Source of the DNA: Planctomycetia bacterium
Lineage (GTDB): Bacteria; Planctomycetota; Planctomycetia; Pirellulales; UBA7805
NCBI GenBank assembly: GCA_021413585.1
Contig: JAIOQB010000429.1
Span: forward strand, 1-36,668
Direction of reading: 5' to 3'
Length of the DNA: 36,668 bases
A program made the translations under genes and the position numbers. Positions 16,018 through 24,819 of this stretch are shown piece by piece; the stretch's first letter is position 1; every line of letters begins with the position of its first letter. The notes beneath the pieces were generated by a model. That model did no database searches. It worked only from the letters and a program-made list of their open reading frames with translations, and was not told where the DNA came from.

Positions 16018-16206
16018 ATAGCCCCGGGCTCCGCCCGGGGGTTGCAGCACTCACTCGCCTGGCCTCCGAAACGGCTCACTAGCCCGAAGCGCAAGCGAGC
16101 GGGCAGAACAGAAACCGCCGCTCCCTCGCTTGCGCTTCGGGCTAGTGAGCAATTGGTTCGGCGTAGCTGTAGAGCGGCGCAACCCCCGGGCGGAGCCCGG
16201 GGCTAT
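16018..16206. repeat. Composite nested palindrome, copy 2
   Basis: The outer arms atagccccgggctccgcccg (left) and cgggcggagcccggggctat (right) are perfect complements. The inner hairpin has cactagcccgaagcgcaagc within 16077-16103 and gcttgcgcttcgggctagtg within 16123-16147. The element fills the gap between two convergent stop codons (16012 and 16212), where a bidirectional terminator would be expected. Confidence 0.9.
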
Positions 16207-16211
16207 GGGGC

Positions 16212-18536
16212 TCAATACGTCTTGAAATAGCACTCCGCGATTTTCTGCGCATCCGTCTGCCACGCGGAATTGCCGGTGGATTGAAAACCACACGCGAAAG
16301 CGGCGACGGTGCTTCGCCAGTCGACGGTCTTCAGAGTGCCGCTGGGGCCCGTCTCCACCCCGCTGCGCGTATTGCCGCTGAGATTCACTTCGCCGCTGGC
16401 CAGCACGCGCGAGTGTTCCCACGCTAGCCCTTTGGCGATCATCGTCTTGACCGCCGCGGTGACGCTGTCCGTGGGGAAGTACGTTGCCCACAGTTGAGCG
16501 TACGCCAGCCCGACCGCCTGGTAGCTGCTATCGTAACCGCCCGCCTCGGGATTGACGCCGTTGGTGAGCTGCTTGGAAAGGCCGTTGACGATTTGCGAAC
16601 GGGCGAGGCTCATCAACTTTGTGTCGCCGCCGACGAGCTTGCTGGTCAAACCCAGCGCGTCGGCCACCAGGTAGCGGCGATGGGTGTAGGGCGAATCGTT
16701 CGAGATGCCGCGGCTGAATACCGTGGGCGTGGCCATCCACTTGGCCGCCTTGTACACCTTTGCCGCGTAGGCGTCGACCTTTGCCTTGTACGTGCTGGCG
16801 TAGGACGATTGCTTGATTAGCAGGCACGCGCGGGCCACTGCGGCGACGAAGAACGACGTGCTATGGAATGGATCCTGCGTGCCCGCGAAACTGCCGTCGG
16901 CCGCTTGATGCTTGAAGCCCCAGTCGAATGCTTTGAAACCTGCGGCGATCGCGGCCGTGTCGTGATGCAGCAATCCGTCGATGATCAGGTTTTCGCCGTT
17001 GCGTTGCTGCTCGATGTACCACTTGGTTGACGTCCCCTGCTCCCACTTGGCGTTGACCCCCCACGCGCCGCTGGCCCCCATCTCCTTCCATTGCAAGTTG
17101 CCGTAGACCGCGTTGGCCAGCGGGTTGGACAATAGGAGTTGCAAGTCGGTGATCGCGGCGGGTGACGCGGCCGCGATTGTGGCGGTGGTTTTGGTCGTGA
17201 TGGGAACTTTGTTCCGACCGGTGGCGACGAGCGTCACGGTGTACGTGCCAGCGGACGCGTACGTGTGCTTGGGCGTGGCCCCGGTTGCCGTGGAGCCATC
17301 GCCGAACTGCCACGCGTAGGTGTAGCCGGCCTCCTCGTCGATCGGACCATGGTCGCGGGCAATGCCGACGAAGTTCACCCCCTTGCCGGGGGTCCCCTGG
17401 TACGGCCCGAGTGAATTGACGCGCAGCGGAGTATCGGCGGCCTTGATCGTGGCGGTGGCGGCAAGACTCCTCGCACCGTCTTTGTCGGTGACATACAGCC
17501 GGGCGACATAGGTTCCCTCGTCGTCCGGCGTGAACGTGAACTTGCCTGTTTCGCGGATCGAAGAGGCGTAGGCGGCTCCATTTTTCGTGACGGTCCATGA
17601 CGCCTGGAATCCGGCCGCCATGTCAGCGGAACTAGGATCGGTGGCGCTGCTGACGAGCGTGATGGTCGAGCCTTCGCTGACCTGGCCCGTCGGGACTCCG
17701 CTGAGCTTGCCCTGCGGAGCAACGTTCTTCACGATCACCTTGGAGACGGCGCGGCCCGTTCGCCCGGATGAATCTTTGGCGGTGAGCAAGACGGTGTACG
17801 TGCCGTTGTCGGCGTAGGAATGTTTGGCGGTCAGCGATCCGGTGGCCGTGTTGCCGTCGCCAAAATCCCACAGGTAGGTGAGCGTGCCACTGCCGCTGAC
17901 CGCGCCGCTCTCGTTGACGCCCTCTGCTTCCGGCGCGATCTGGTCGGGGCGAAGCGATACGACGGGGGCCGCAGAAGTCGTCGAGACCACATCCAACGCG
18001 CCGATCGCCCAGCGGACCGTCTGCCCGCCGTCGTCCACCAGCCGCATCGTCAGCTTGCCATCGGTGACGTTGACTTTGTACGTCGGTCGATACGGCCGGC
18101 CGGCCAGGACGGTCAGGTCGTTGGCCACCAGCTTGCCGTTGACGTACACATCCATCTCATCGCGGACCATCGTGGAGTCCCCCAGCGTGGGAGTCACCAG
18201 GTAGGTGCCGTTGGCCACCTTGATTTGAAACGTGCGATCCTTGGCGGCCAGAAAATCGCGAGTCACGGCGGTGCCGGGTGTGCGCACCACCTCGCGGAGA
18301 CTGCTCGCGTCGGTCCAGCCATAGCCGATCGCCGCGGTGTATTTGGTGATGGGGGCACTAACGTAACCAGTTCCAACGGGGGATTGGGCAGTGCCGAAGT
18401 CGAAGTGGTACCCTGAGAGCATGTGCCGCGGCTCGAGCGCGTCGATCTGTAGACGGACATAGGCCTGCTTTCGCGATCGCTTTGGGCACTGCCGCCGCTG
18501 CGTCCACGATTGAAACAATCGAGTGAACCACGCCAT
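16212..18536 (-). CDS. LEPR-motif surface protein with malectin/GBD-like, PKD and helical-toroid domains
   Basis: The 774-residue product starts with a basic leader and DALEPRHMLSG (33-42), the LEPR-type motif typical of large exported planctomycete proteins. A sugar-binding-like beta domain follows (about 44-185), beginning YHFDFGTAQSPVGTGYVS. Two clear PKD domains carry LWDFGDGNTATG (222-233) and AWQFGDGSTATG (408-419); a third Ig/PKD-like unit lies between them (about 272-365). The last 310 residues are helical with W/Y-rich repeats (FDWGFKHQAADGSFAGTQD, AGGYDSSYQAVGLAYAQLW), like the alpha/alpha toroid of glycan lyases and unsaturated-glucuronyl hydrolases. It is probably a surface enzyme that binds and cuts a polysaccharide. 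ATG 18536 (GAGG about 11 bases upstream) is preferred over an in-frame ATG at 18623. Confidence 0.82.
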   Translation of the reverse strand: MAWFTRLFQSWTQRRQCPKRSRKQAYVRLQIDALEPRHMLSGYHFDFGTAQSPVGTGYVSAPITKYTAAIGYGWTDASSLREVVRTPGTAVTRDFLAAKDRTFQIKVANGTYLVTPTLGDSTMVRDEMDVYVNGKLVANDLTVLAGRPYRPTYKVNVTDGKLTMRLVDDGGQTVRWAIGALDVVSTTSAAPVVSLRPDQIAPEAEGVNESGAVSGSGTLTYLWDFGDGNTATGSLTAKHSYADNGTYTVLLTAKDSSGRTGRAVSKVIVKNVAPQGKLSGVPTGQVSEGSTITLVSSATDPSSADMAAGFQASWTVTKNGAAYASSIRETGKFTFTPDDEGTYVARLYVTDKDGARSLAATATIKAADTPLRVNSLGPYQGTPGKGVNFVGIARDHGPIDEEAGYTYAWQFGDGSTATGATPKHTYASAGTYTVTLVATGRNKVPITTKTTATIAAASPAAITDLQLLLSNPLANAVYGNLQWKEMGASGAWGVNAKWEQGTSTKWYIEQQRNGENLIIDGLLHHDTAAIAAGFKAFDWGFKHQAADGSFAGTQDPFHSTSFFVAAVARACLLIKQSSYASTYKAKVDAYAAKVYKAAKWMATPTVFSRGISNDSPYTHRRYLVADALGLTSKLVGGDTKLMSLARSQIVNGLSKQLTNGVNPEAGGYDSSYQAVGLAYAQLWATYFPTDSVTAAVKTMIAKGLAWEHSRVLASGEVNLSGNTRSGVETGPSGTLKTVDWRSTVAAFACGFQSTGNSAWQTDAQKIAECYFKTY

Positions 18537-19571
18537 GGGCACCAGGTCCTCGCTCAATAGATTGGAGATGACTAAAGTGCAGCAGAGTTGCCGACGCGTG
18601 GCGCGATGCAGCGTCTGATTCAATCAGGCCGCTGGCTCGCTGCCGACCGCAACGCGTTAGAAATAGCGGCCAAAACGGCTCTTTCTGAGCTGCCGGGCCG
18701 GTTCGGAGTTCATTCCGAAGTCAGGGAAAAAGAAACCGTCTGTCCGTAGATTCCCGAGAGGGGGGCACCATATCGATGCCAGGTTTGGTACCGCAAGGTC
18801 ATTTCCGGTTCATCAAGAACTGATGATCGATGAGAACTAAGAAAGCACACGGCGCCCGGGCCGGAAGTCTCAGCGTACGGGCAACAAAAAATCAGGGAGA
18901 AAGTCAATCGTGGTCAAATCGCTACCACTCTTTTGGCGTAGTGAAGAGGTGCAAATGGGGCGCGTGCCGTGGCGGAAATATTTTCCATTGCGTGCGGCCC
19001 GCTCGCGGTCTCGGATTCTTTGGCTGCGACATCCGCGCAAACCTTGCTGCTCTCGCAAGGTGCAACCGCACTGTTGCGGCGGAAAAAGGCCAATTATTGA
19101 AATTAATTCCAGCCCGCTTGAAGGTTCTTCGCGACTGCAGCGCCGCTATCGGAGTTTCTTGAATTTGGCAAGCGGAATTCTGGGAAAAATGTTTCGCTAG
19201 CAAGGCTGCCAGTGCCGCGCGATGTGGAGCCGCTCGATCGATGCGCTCGCCGAATCTCCGTCGCGCCGTAACTCTCGGTCATCAAAGACTCTTGATGTTT
19301 CTTGCGCGCCGCGTGCAGTATGTCGTAGTCGATGCTGGCGCAGCAATGGCGCGTGCTAGCGCGGCTGTGCAAATGAAAAGTTGGGGCGAAGTTTGCCGCG
19401 CGACACGCAGTGGCGTCGCATGGTTCACGCCGAACGCAAAAGTGCCAGTAAACGCTCACAGATTTATATAGAAACATCGGGAATTCCAGTGTTTCGTCAA
19501 CTCGCGCATCGCGGCACGCAATTCGCAAGTGGCTCCACGTCAACTTTGGGGCTGGAACGGAGAGAGAACAC
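18537..19571. other. Long intergenic region upstream of the glycan cluster
   Basis: More than 1 kb with no convincing gene separates two divergent genes. Reading frames here are short, arginine- and cysteine-rich, and lack family features. The region is less GC-rich than its surroundings, with several A/T runs (18725-18735, 18885-18905, 19081-19110, 19455-19475). It should hold the control elements of the glycan cluster. A possible sigma54 site and a TATA-like patch (tttatatag, about 19463-19471) are the only specific candidates I can name. Confidence 0.55.
19382..19396 (+). promoter_or_regulatory. Candidate sigma54 promoter for the glycan cluster
   Basis: TGGGGC-GAAGT-TTGC matches the -24/-12 form TGGCAC-N5-TTGC at most positions, with the invariant GG and GC separated by exactly 10 bases. 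It lies about 175 bases before the GT2 start codon, pointing the right way. One match of this quality can arise by chance in GC-rich DNA. Confidence 0.3.
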
Positions 19572-20717
19572 ATGTCGCCGTCCAATGTGATTTCAACCGA
19601 GCCGACACAATCGTCGACGAACCAAACGTCCGCGAACAAGTTGTCCGCAAAACCATTGTCCGCGAGCAACAACCACCATCACAACGGAGAGACGCACTCC
19701 AGCGGCGACACTCTGGTCGTCGCCGACATGACCACCATTCGCCTGCAGCCGCGGCGGCCGTTGCGTTTGAGCATCGGCAATCGCACGCTGAGCTTCGTGA
19801 TCCCAATTAAAGACGAACAGGATTCAATTCTCGATCTATATGCGATGATCGAGCAGGAAGTGGCCGAAGCCCGCGATTTCGAGATCATCTTCATCGACGA
19901 CGGCAGCAATGACGCCTCGTGGCAAGTGATCACCGAACTGGCGCGGGCCAATCCGCACCATGTGCGTGGGTTGCGGTTTCGGCGCAACGTGGGCAAGGCG
20001 GCCGCGCTCAGCGCCGGCTTTCGCTCCGCCCGCGGCAGCGTCGTGTTCACGCTCGACGGCGACTTGCAGGACGATCCGCGCGAGATTCGCCGCTTTCTGG
20101 AAAAGCTGGACGAAGGTTTTGACCTCGTCTCCGGCTGGAAGAAGGTGCGCCACGATCCGTGGCACAAGGTGTGGCCCAGCCGGGTGTTCAACCGGATGAT
20201 CAGCCGGTTGGGGGGCGTACCGCTGCACGACCACAACTGTGGCTTCAAATGCTACAAGGCCGAAGTGGCCAAGAGTCTGGCGGTGTACGGGGATCTGCAT
20301 CGGATGATTCCCAGCCTGGCGGCGCTGCAAGGCTATCGCTCCACGGAGATCGAGGTGCTGCACCACCCGCGGCGGCACGGCATCAGCAAGTACGGCGTGG
20401 GGCGGATTCTCCGCGGCTTTTTCGACATGTTTACGATTTACTTTCTGCGACACTTTAGCGAACGCCCGGCGCATTTCTGCGGCGGAGTGGGCGTGATCAT
20501 GCTGGCCTGTGGGCTGTTCTTTCTGGGCGGCTCGGCTGTGGCGGGCGAAGGTATGCTCCGCATGACGGCCGTGGGAATCGGGGCGGCGCTGCTGGCAGCG
20601 GCCCCCGCAATCTGGACCTTGGGTTGCATCGCGGAACTTCTCAATCGCAGCGGCTTGCAGCGAACCCGAGAGCTTCCAATCTGCGAAGACACACAAGGTT
20701 ACGTACCGTCCAAATGA
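19572..20717 (+). CDS. GT2 family polyprenyl-phosphate sugar synthase-like glycosyltransferase
   Basis: This 381-residue enzyme resembles dolichyl/undecaprenyl-phosphate glycosyltransferases (DPM1/ArnC/GtrB type). It has SFVIPIKDEQDSI at the start of the GT-A fold, IIFIDDGSNDAS (D109-D110), the block NVGKAAALSAGFRSARG, the metal-binding FTLDGDLQDDP (D162, D164), and HNCGFKCYKAEV. Two membrane helices close the protein (about 303-325 and 331-355). It probably loads a sugar onto a lipid phosphate at the inner face of the membrane. The first 70 residues are unusual: rich in Ser, Thr, Asn and His and apparently disordered. ATG 19572 has GGAGAG upstream. It heads a run of seven same-strand genes and makes functional sense as donor supply for the PMT-like enzyme further on. 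Confidence 0.88.
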   Translation: MSPSNVISTEPTQSSTNQTSANKLSAKPLSASNNHHHNGETHSSGDTLVVADMTTIRLQPRRPLRLSIGNRTLSFVIPIKDEQDSILDLYAMIEQEVAEARDFEIIFIDDGSNDASWQVITELARANPHHVRGLRFRRNVGKAAALSAGFRSARGSVVFTLDGDLQDDPREIRRFLEKLDEGFDLVSGWKKVRHDPWHKVWPSRVFNRMISRLGGVPLHDHNCGFKCYKAEVAKSLAVYGDLHRMIPSLAALQGYRSTEIEVLHHPRRHGISKYGVGRILRGFFDMFTIYFLRHFSERPAHFCGGVGVIMLACGLFFLGGSAVAGEGMLRMTAVGIGAALLAAAPAIWTLGCIAELLNRSGLQRTRELPICEDTQGYVPSK

Positions 20718-20747
20718 TCATTCACCATTCCTACTCTCGGGGTCGCC

Positions 20748-22106
20748 ATGTATTTCCATGCCAGAAACCTCGCTGCGCCGCGCCCATTGCGCATCGTGGT
20801 GATTACGTCCACCTATCCTCGCCATGAGGGCGACTATGCGGTTCCGTGGCTGCGTGAATCGATTCGCCATTTGGTCGATCGCGGCCATCACGTTTCCGTG
20901 CTGGCCCCTGCCTTCGAGGGTTTGGGAAACCACATCATCGACGGCGTGGCGGTGCATCGTTTTCGATACAGCCTCAAATGCCTGGAGCATCTGACGCACG
21001 AAGAAGGCGCGCCGAGCCGGATTCGCAATCAGCCGCTGTATCAGATCCTGGGCTTGCCCTACGTCCTGATGGGTTGGCGGGCCGGCGTGCGGTTGGCGCG
21101 CCGCGAGCGGTTCGACATCGTTCACGTCCACTGGCCGTTTCCGCATGGCCCGATCGGGCTGGCCACGGCCCGAGCCTGCGGCGCGCGGCTGGTGATGACC
21201 AGCCACGGCGCCGAATACGCCATGGCTCGCCGCAAGGCGTGGACCCGACCTTTGCTGCGTCATTCGCTCCGCCACGCCGACCTGTTGATTGCCAACAGTT
21301 CGGATACCGCAAAGCAGATTGAATTGATCAGCGGCTGCAAGTCGGAGGTGCTGCCGTTTGGTTCCACGGTCCGGGCCGCTTCCACGGAGACGGTGCCGCA
21401 CGCGGTGCCGATGGACGACGGCCACGTGTCGCGCATTCTGTTCACCGGGCGGTTGATCCAGCGCAAAGGGGTCGAGTACCTGCTGCGCGCAGTGCCGCAC
21501 GTACTGGCCCAGCGGCCGGCCGAGTTCATCATCACCGGCGACGGCGACCAGCGGCCGCAGTTGGAGTCGCTGGCGAGGACGCTGAAGCTCAACGGCGCGG
21601 TACGCTTCCTGGGTTTTGTGACCAACGAGCAACTCGACGCTCAATACGCCAAGTGCGACGTGTGGGTCAATCCTTCGATCATCGACGACAACGGCGACAC
21701 CGAAGGGCTGGGCGTGGGGGCCATCGAGGCTTTTGCCCATCGCAAGCCGGTGGTGGCCTCCGCCGTCGGCGGAATCCCCGACGTGGTGCATCACGGCATC
21801 ACGGGCTTGCTGGTGCAGGAGAAGAACGAGCACGAGCTGGCCGCCGCGATCATTCGCATGCTCAACGACCCGCAACGCGCGGCGGAGATGGCCGACGCCG
21901 GTTATCGCTATGCCCAAGAGGCGTTTGATTGGACCATGCTGACGGAAAAGTTGGAGGGGATGTACTACCAACTGTTGGCGAAGAAGCCGGCGCAGCAGCG
22001 TGCGGCCGTTCCCGTGGTCAACGACGCGGCCGGGCCGCAGCCGCACATCGCGCGAGTACGCGCTGCCGTTGCCGGTGAGCCGGCTGCGTTTGAGAGCAAT
22101 GACTGA
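20748..22106 (+). CDS. GT4 family glycosyltransferase
   Basis: This 452-residue GT-B enzyme has an N-terminal Rossmann start (RIVVITSTYPRHEGDYAVP, 15-33), a middle FDIVHVHWPFPHGPIG, and TSHGAEY. In the C-terminal donor domain are ILFTGRLIQRKGVEYLLRAV, FIITGDGDQRPQLE and the EX7E nucleotide-sugar motif EGLGVGAIE (E319, E327), then PVVASAVGGIPDVV and GLLVQ. It is an alpha-type, retaining, metal-independent transferase that likely adds a sugar to a lipid-linked or growing glycan in the cytoplasm. GGGG lies 6 bases before the ATG. The 30-base gap from the GT2 gene and the overlap with the next gene show an operon. Sugar specificity cannot be read from sequence. Confidence 0.9.
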   Translation: MYFHARNLAAPRPLRIVVITSTYPRHEGDYAVPWLRESIRHLVDRGHHVSVLAPAFEGLGNHIIDGVAVHRFRYSLKCLEHLTHEEGAPSRIRNQPLYQILGLPYVLMGWRAGVRLARRERFDIVHVHWPFPHGPIGLATARACGARLVMTSHGAEYAMARRKAWTRPLLRHSLRHADLLIANSSDTAKQIELISGCKSEVLPFGSTVRAASTETVPHAVPMDDGHVSRILFTGRLIQRKGVEYLLRAVPHVLAQRPAEFIITGDGDQRPQLESLARTLKLNGAVRFLGFVTNEQLDAQYAKCDVWVNPSIIDDNGDTEGLGVGAIEAFAHRKPVVASAVGGIPDVVHHGITGLLVQEKNEHELAAAIIRMLNDPQRAAEMADAGYRYAQEAFDWTMLTEKLEGMYYQLLAKKPAQQRAAVPVVNDAAGPQPHIARVRAAVAGEPAAFESND

Positions 22107-23241
22107 AATCTCGACTCGACACCTCCGAGAACCTCAACTCATGAACGCGAAACACAAACGACTGGTAAAGCCGCTCACCACGCTGGCCGTGGTGGCCAGC
22201 GTGTCGGTTTGCCTGGTGCCGGCACTGGCTACGTTGCTGGGCAAAATCTCGGGGCGACTCGGCGAGTTCCGCTTGTCGTGGATATTATTTGCGTTTGCGC
22301 TGACGTTGGTTTACTGGCCGGTGAACGCGTATGTCTGGAACATGGTGCTTAAAGCGATGGGGCATGCGCTGCCAGCCGGCACGGCCATTCGCATTTGGCT
22401 GACGACGCAAACTTGCCGCTGGCTCCCCGGCGGCGTGTGGCATTATGGATCGCGGACGTTGCACGCCGTCAGCCATGGCATCCCCTCCACCGTGGCGGTT
22501 GCCAGCATGGCGCTGGAAATGCTGCTGACGATCGCCGCCTGGGCTGTGATCTGCCTGCCGGGGCTGGCGTACTACGGGAACCACGCGCTGCGCGTGGATG
22601 GAATCTTTTCGACACGGATGATCGCGATTATCGCCGTGGGTGGCCTGCTGCTGGTGCTGATGGGATCGGCCGTGTTTTTGCCCTGGTGGGGACTGCCCGA
22701 GCGGCGCCGTGCGATGCTTGAGCGTTTTGCGTCGCTCCGAATGGCGCGGCCCCGGGCAATCCCCTCGCTGGCGTGCCTTGCCGCCTACGTGGCGCTGTCG
22801 CTTGTCAACGGCGTGGCATTTTATGCCGTCATCGGCGCGGTGGCGCCCGATCATCATGTGCCTTTCTTGGCCGCGTTGTCGGCCAACGCGATTGCCTGGA
22901 TCGCTGGACTGTTTGCCGTCATGGCGCCCGGTGGACTGGTCGTGCGCGAGGCCACGCTGGTGCTGCAACTGAGCTTGTGGATGCCGGCGCCGGTGGCGGT
23001 GGTCGTCGCCGTGCTGTGGCGGCTGGTGCAGCTCAGTGTGGAATTGGTGTGCGTGGCGGTGGCAATTGCTCCGCAGTTCGTCGCGAGCCGGTTCGCTCGA
23101 CCAGCCACTGGTCCGGCAGCCGCCGAATCGCTTGCCACGCAACCGATGCCATCCAAGCAAACCAATAATCACGAAGCAGCGAGCGAGACATGGAACGAGA
23201 AACCTACACATCGACCCCTGTCGACCGCGGCGCGAATTTGA
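22099..23241 (+). CDS. LPG_synthase_TM / UPF0104-like integral membrane protein
   Basis: This 380-residue protein has about eight membrane helices and matches the flippase-like domain shared by MprF and AglD relatives. Recognisable blocks include YWPVNAYVWNMVLKAMGH, TTQTCRWLPGGVWHYGSR, and near the end AWIAGLFAVMAPGGLVVRE followed by VVAVLWRLVQLSVELV. In this family such blocks (the PGG-x-G-RE segment especially) are characteristic. It may move a lipid-linked sugar or lipid across the membrane, the most plausible translocation step in a cluster without a Wzx. ATG 22099 overlaps the stop of the GT4 gene; ATG 22141 is an alternative giving 366 residues. The C-terminal tail after about 340 is polar and disordered. 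Confidence 0.82.
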   Translation: MTEISTRHLREPQLMNAKHKRLVKPLTTLAVVASVSVCLVPALATLLGKISGRLGEFRLSWILFAFALTLVYWPVNAYVWNMVLKAMGHALPAGTAIRIWLTTQTCRWLPGGVWHYGSRTLHAVSHGIPSTVAVASMALEMLLTIAAWAVICLPGLAYYGNHALRVDGIFSTRMIAIIAVGGLLLVLMGSAVFLPWWGLPERRRAMLERFASLRMARPRAIPSLACLAAYVALSLVNGVAFYAVIGAVAPDHHVPFLAALSANAIAWIAGLFAVMAPGGLVVREATLVLQLSLWMPAPVAVVVAVLWRLVQLSVELVCVAVAIAPQFVASRFARPATGPAAAESLATQPMPSKQTNNHEAASETWNEKPTHRPLSTAARI

Positions 23242-23312
23242 CATCGGACGAGACTCCGAACACAACGCTCCGCGGGCGACTCCTCCAGCGAGGCACACAA
23301 CGAGGCACTAAC

Positions 23313-24815
23313 ATGAAACTTCCATCCATCTTCAACCACCTGGGCACCGCAGTCTTGATCGGCGTCACGCTCTTCGCGGCCGGCGCCGTCGGCTGGTATG
23401 TCGTCCGGCCGGCGTACATGAGCCCCGCCAATCGGACGTACACCTCCGGCATGGGCTACCCTGCGGTGCTGCGCGCCAGCGGCAAACCGTTTCCCGTCAC
23501 CACTGCCCGCGTGGCGGAGCGCAACATGAACCGCCAATACCTGGGCGAAGGCCTGATGGAAAGCGAACCGGTGCGCGTGCCGATCGTTCCGGATGGCCGC
23601 GTCTCGAAGGTCTACGTCGAGGAAGGAGATTACGTCACGCGGGGTCAACTGCTGGCCGAACTCGATTCGTCGTTGCACGAGAACAAAATCGTGCAGGCCA
23701 AAGCGGCCATCGCCGCCGCGGAAGTGCAAGTGCAACGGGCACGCATCGGCTCGGTCTACAACATGGAGATGGAACGGCCCGAGATTGTGAAAGCCCAACT
23801 GGAGCGGGCGCAGAACCAGGTGAAGCTGACCAACCAACTGGTCGACATGTACAGCCAATTACGAGACAAGGACATCCTGTCGACCGAGTCGCTGATCCAG
23901 CAGCAACTGGCCGCCAACCAGGCCGCGGCGTCGCTGCGCGAGGCGGAAGAGGGAATCAAAATGTCGCAAGCAGGCCGGCCGCTGAGCATTCGCGCGGCCG
24001 AGCTGGCACTCGAAGGGGCCCGGTTGGCGCTGCAGCGGTACACGGAAGAAATGAAGGATTTCAAAATCTACGCGGCGGCCGACGGCATGGTCGCGCAAGT
24101 GTTGATCCACGAAGGAGAATACAACCAGAACCCCGGCACTTCGGCGTTTGTGCTAGCGGTGGGCAAATGGTTCAGCGGCAATTTCGATCAAACCACGATG
24201 GGCCGGTTTGCCGAAGGAGCGACCGTCAACGTGCGGCTCGAAGCGTTTCCCGGCAAGGTGTTCACCGGCCGCGTGCGGAAGGTGAAGCCGATGGTGACGT
24301 ACAACCCTGGCGGCCCGGAAGCGGCCCGGCCGATTCGCCCGCTGGGGACCGGCTCGCCCGAGTGGCCGGCGACGTTCAACACGCGGATCCAACTCGTTGA
24401 GGCTGAGCAAATGCGCGAAGTGGTCTCCGGCCTCACCGGTTTTGCCGAGGTGTCGGTCGATCGGCACGGGTTGGCGGTCCCCGCCGGCAGCGTCACGTCT
24501 GTCACCGCCGGCCGAGCGATTGTTTACATCGTCGAGGGGAACTCGTTCCGTGCCCAGCAGGTGGTTATCGGCCAGGTTTCGGAAGAGTGGGTTGAAGTGG
24601 TGTCGGGCTTGGCGCCGGGAACCGAGATCATCGCCGACGGGTATCAGGTGCTTCAGCCAGGAGACAAGATTGTTGCTTCCCCAGTAAAAACTCAGTCGCC
24701 GCAGCTTGAGAGCACGCCGCGCCCTCACGTTCCGCAGCCGGGCGAGCCACGTCCAGAGCCGAGCCCTGTAGCCACCGGTGCGTATCCCGAAGCCAAAAAA
24801 CTTTTCGACCGGTAA
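23313..24815 (+). CDS. HlyD-type periplasmic adaptor (membrane fusion) protein
   Basis: This 500-residue protein has an N-terminal membrane anchor (about 8-31), a lipoyl-like half-motif (PDGRVSKVYVEEGDYVTRGQ, 93-112), and a long alpha-helical hairpin (about 120-270). The second lipoyl half (AAADGMVAQVLIHEGEY) and a beta-barrel with FSGNFDQTTMGRFAEGATV follow, then a membrane-proximal domain ending GTEIIADGYQVLQPGDKI. The C-terminus is proline-rich. Adaptors of this kind link an inner-membrane transporter to an outer-membrane channel, but neither partner is encoded here. In this cluster it may help export or modify the glycan. ATG 23313 is chosen because GAGG sits 8 bases upstream and the protein then begins at its anchor; an in-frame ATG at 23190 overlaps the preceding gene. 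Confidence 0.87.
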   Translation: MKLPSIFNHLGTAVLIGVTLFAAGAVGWYVVRPAYMSPANRTYTSGMGYPAVLRASGKPFPVTTARVAERNMNRQYLGEGLMESEPVRVPIVPDGRVSKVYVEEGDYVTRGQLLAELDSSLHENKIVQAKAAIAAAEVQVQRARIGSVYNMEMERPEIVKAQLERAQNQVKLTNQLVDMYSQLRDKDILSTESLIQQQLAANQAAASLREAEEGIKMSQAGRPLSIRAAELALEGARLALQRYTEEMKDFKIYAAADGMVAQVLIHEGEYNQNPGTSAFVLAVGKWFSGNFDQTTMGRFAEGATVNVRLEAFPGKVFTGRVRKVKPMVTYNPGGPEAARPIRPLGTGSPEWPATFNTRIQLVEAEQMREVVSGLTGFAEVSVDRHGLAVPAGSVTSVTAGRAIVYIVEGNSFRAQQVVIGQVSEEWVEVVSGLAPGTEIIADGYQVLQPGDKIVASPVKTQSPQLESTPRPHVPQPGEPRPEPSPVATGAYPEAKKLFDR

Positions 24816-24819
24816 AACC

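Noticed and set aside
14660..16054. 464-codon leftward frame crossing the CHAT C-terminus, a palindrome and the zinc-finger gene
   Set aside because: It spans intergenic repeats and two supported genes; its composition shows no domain.
15341..16206. CRISPR-like or insertion-sequence interpretation of the palindromes
   Set aside because: There are only two copies, no regular spacers, no transposase gene, and no target-site duplications that I can see.
18830..19200. Two overlapping rightward frames (110 and 96 codons) in the long intergenic region, one with a GTG behind a purine-rich site at 18895-18905
   Set aside because: The products are arginine/cysteine-rich without any fold or family pattern, as expected of chance frames in GC-rich DNA.
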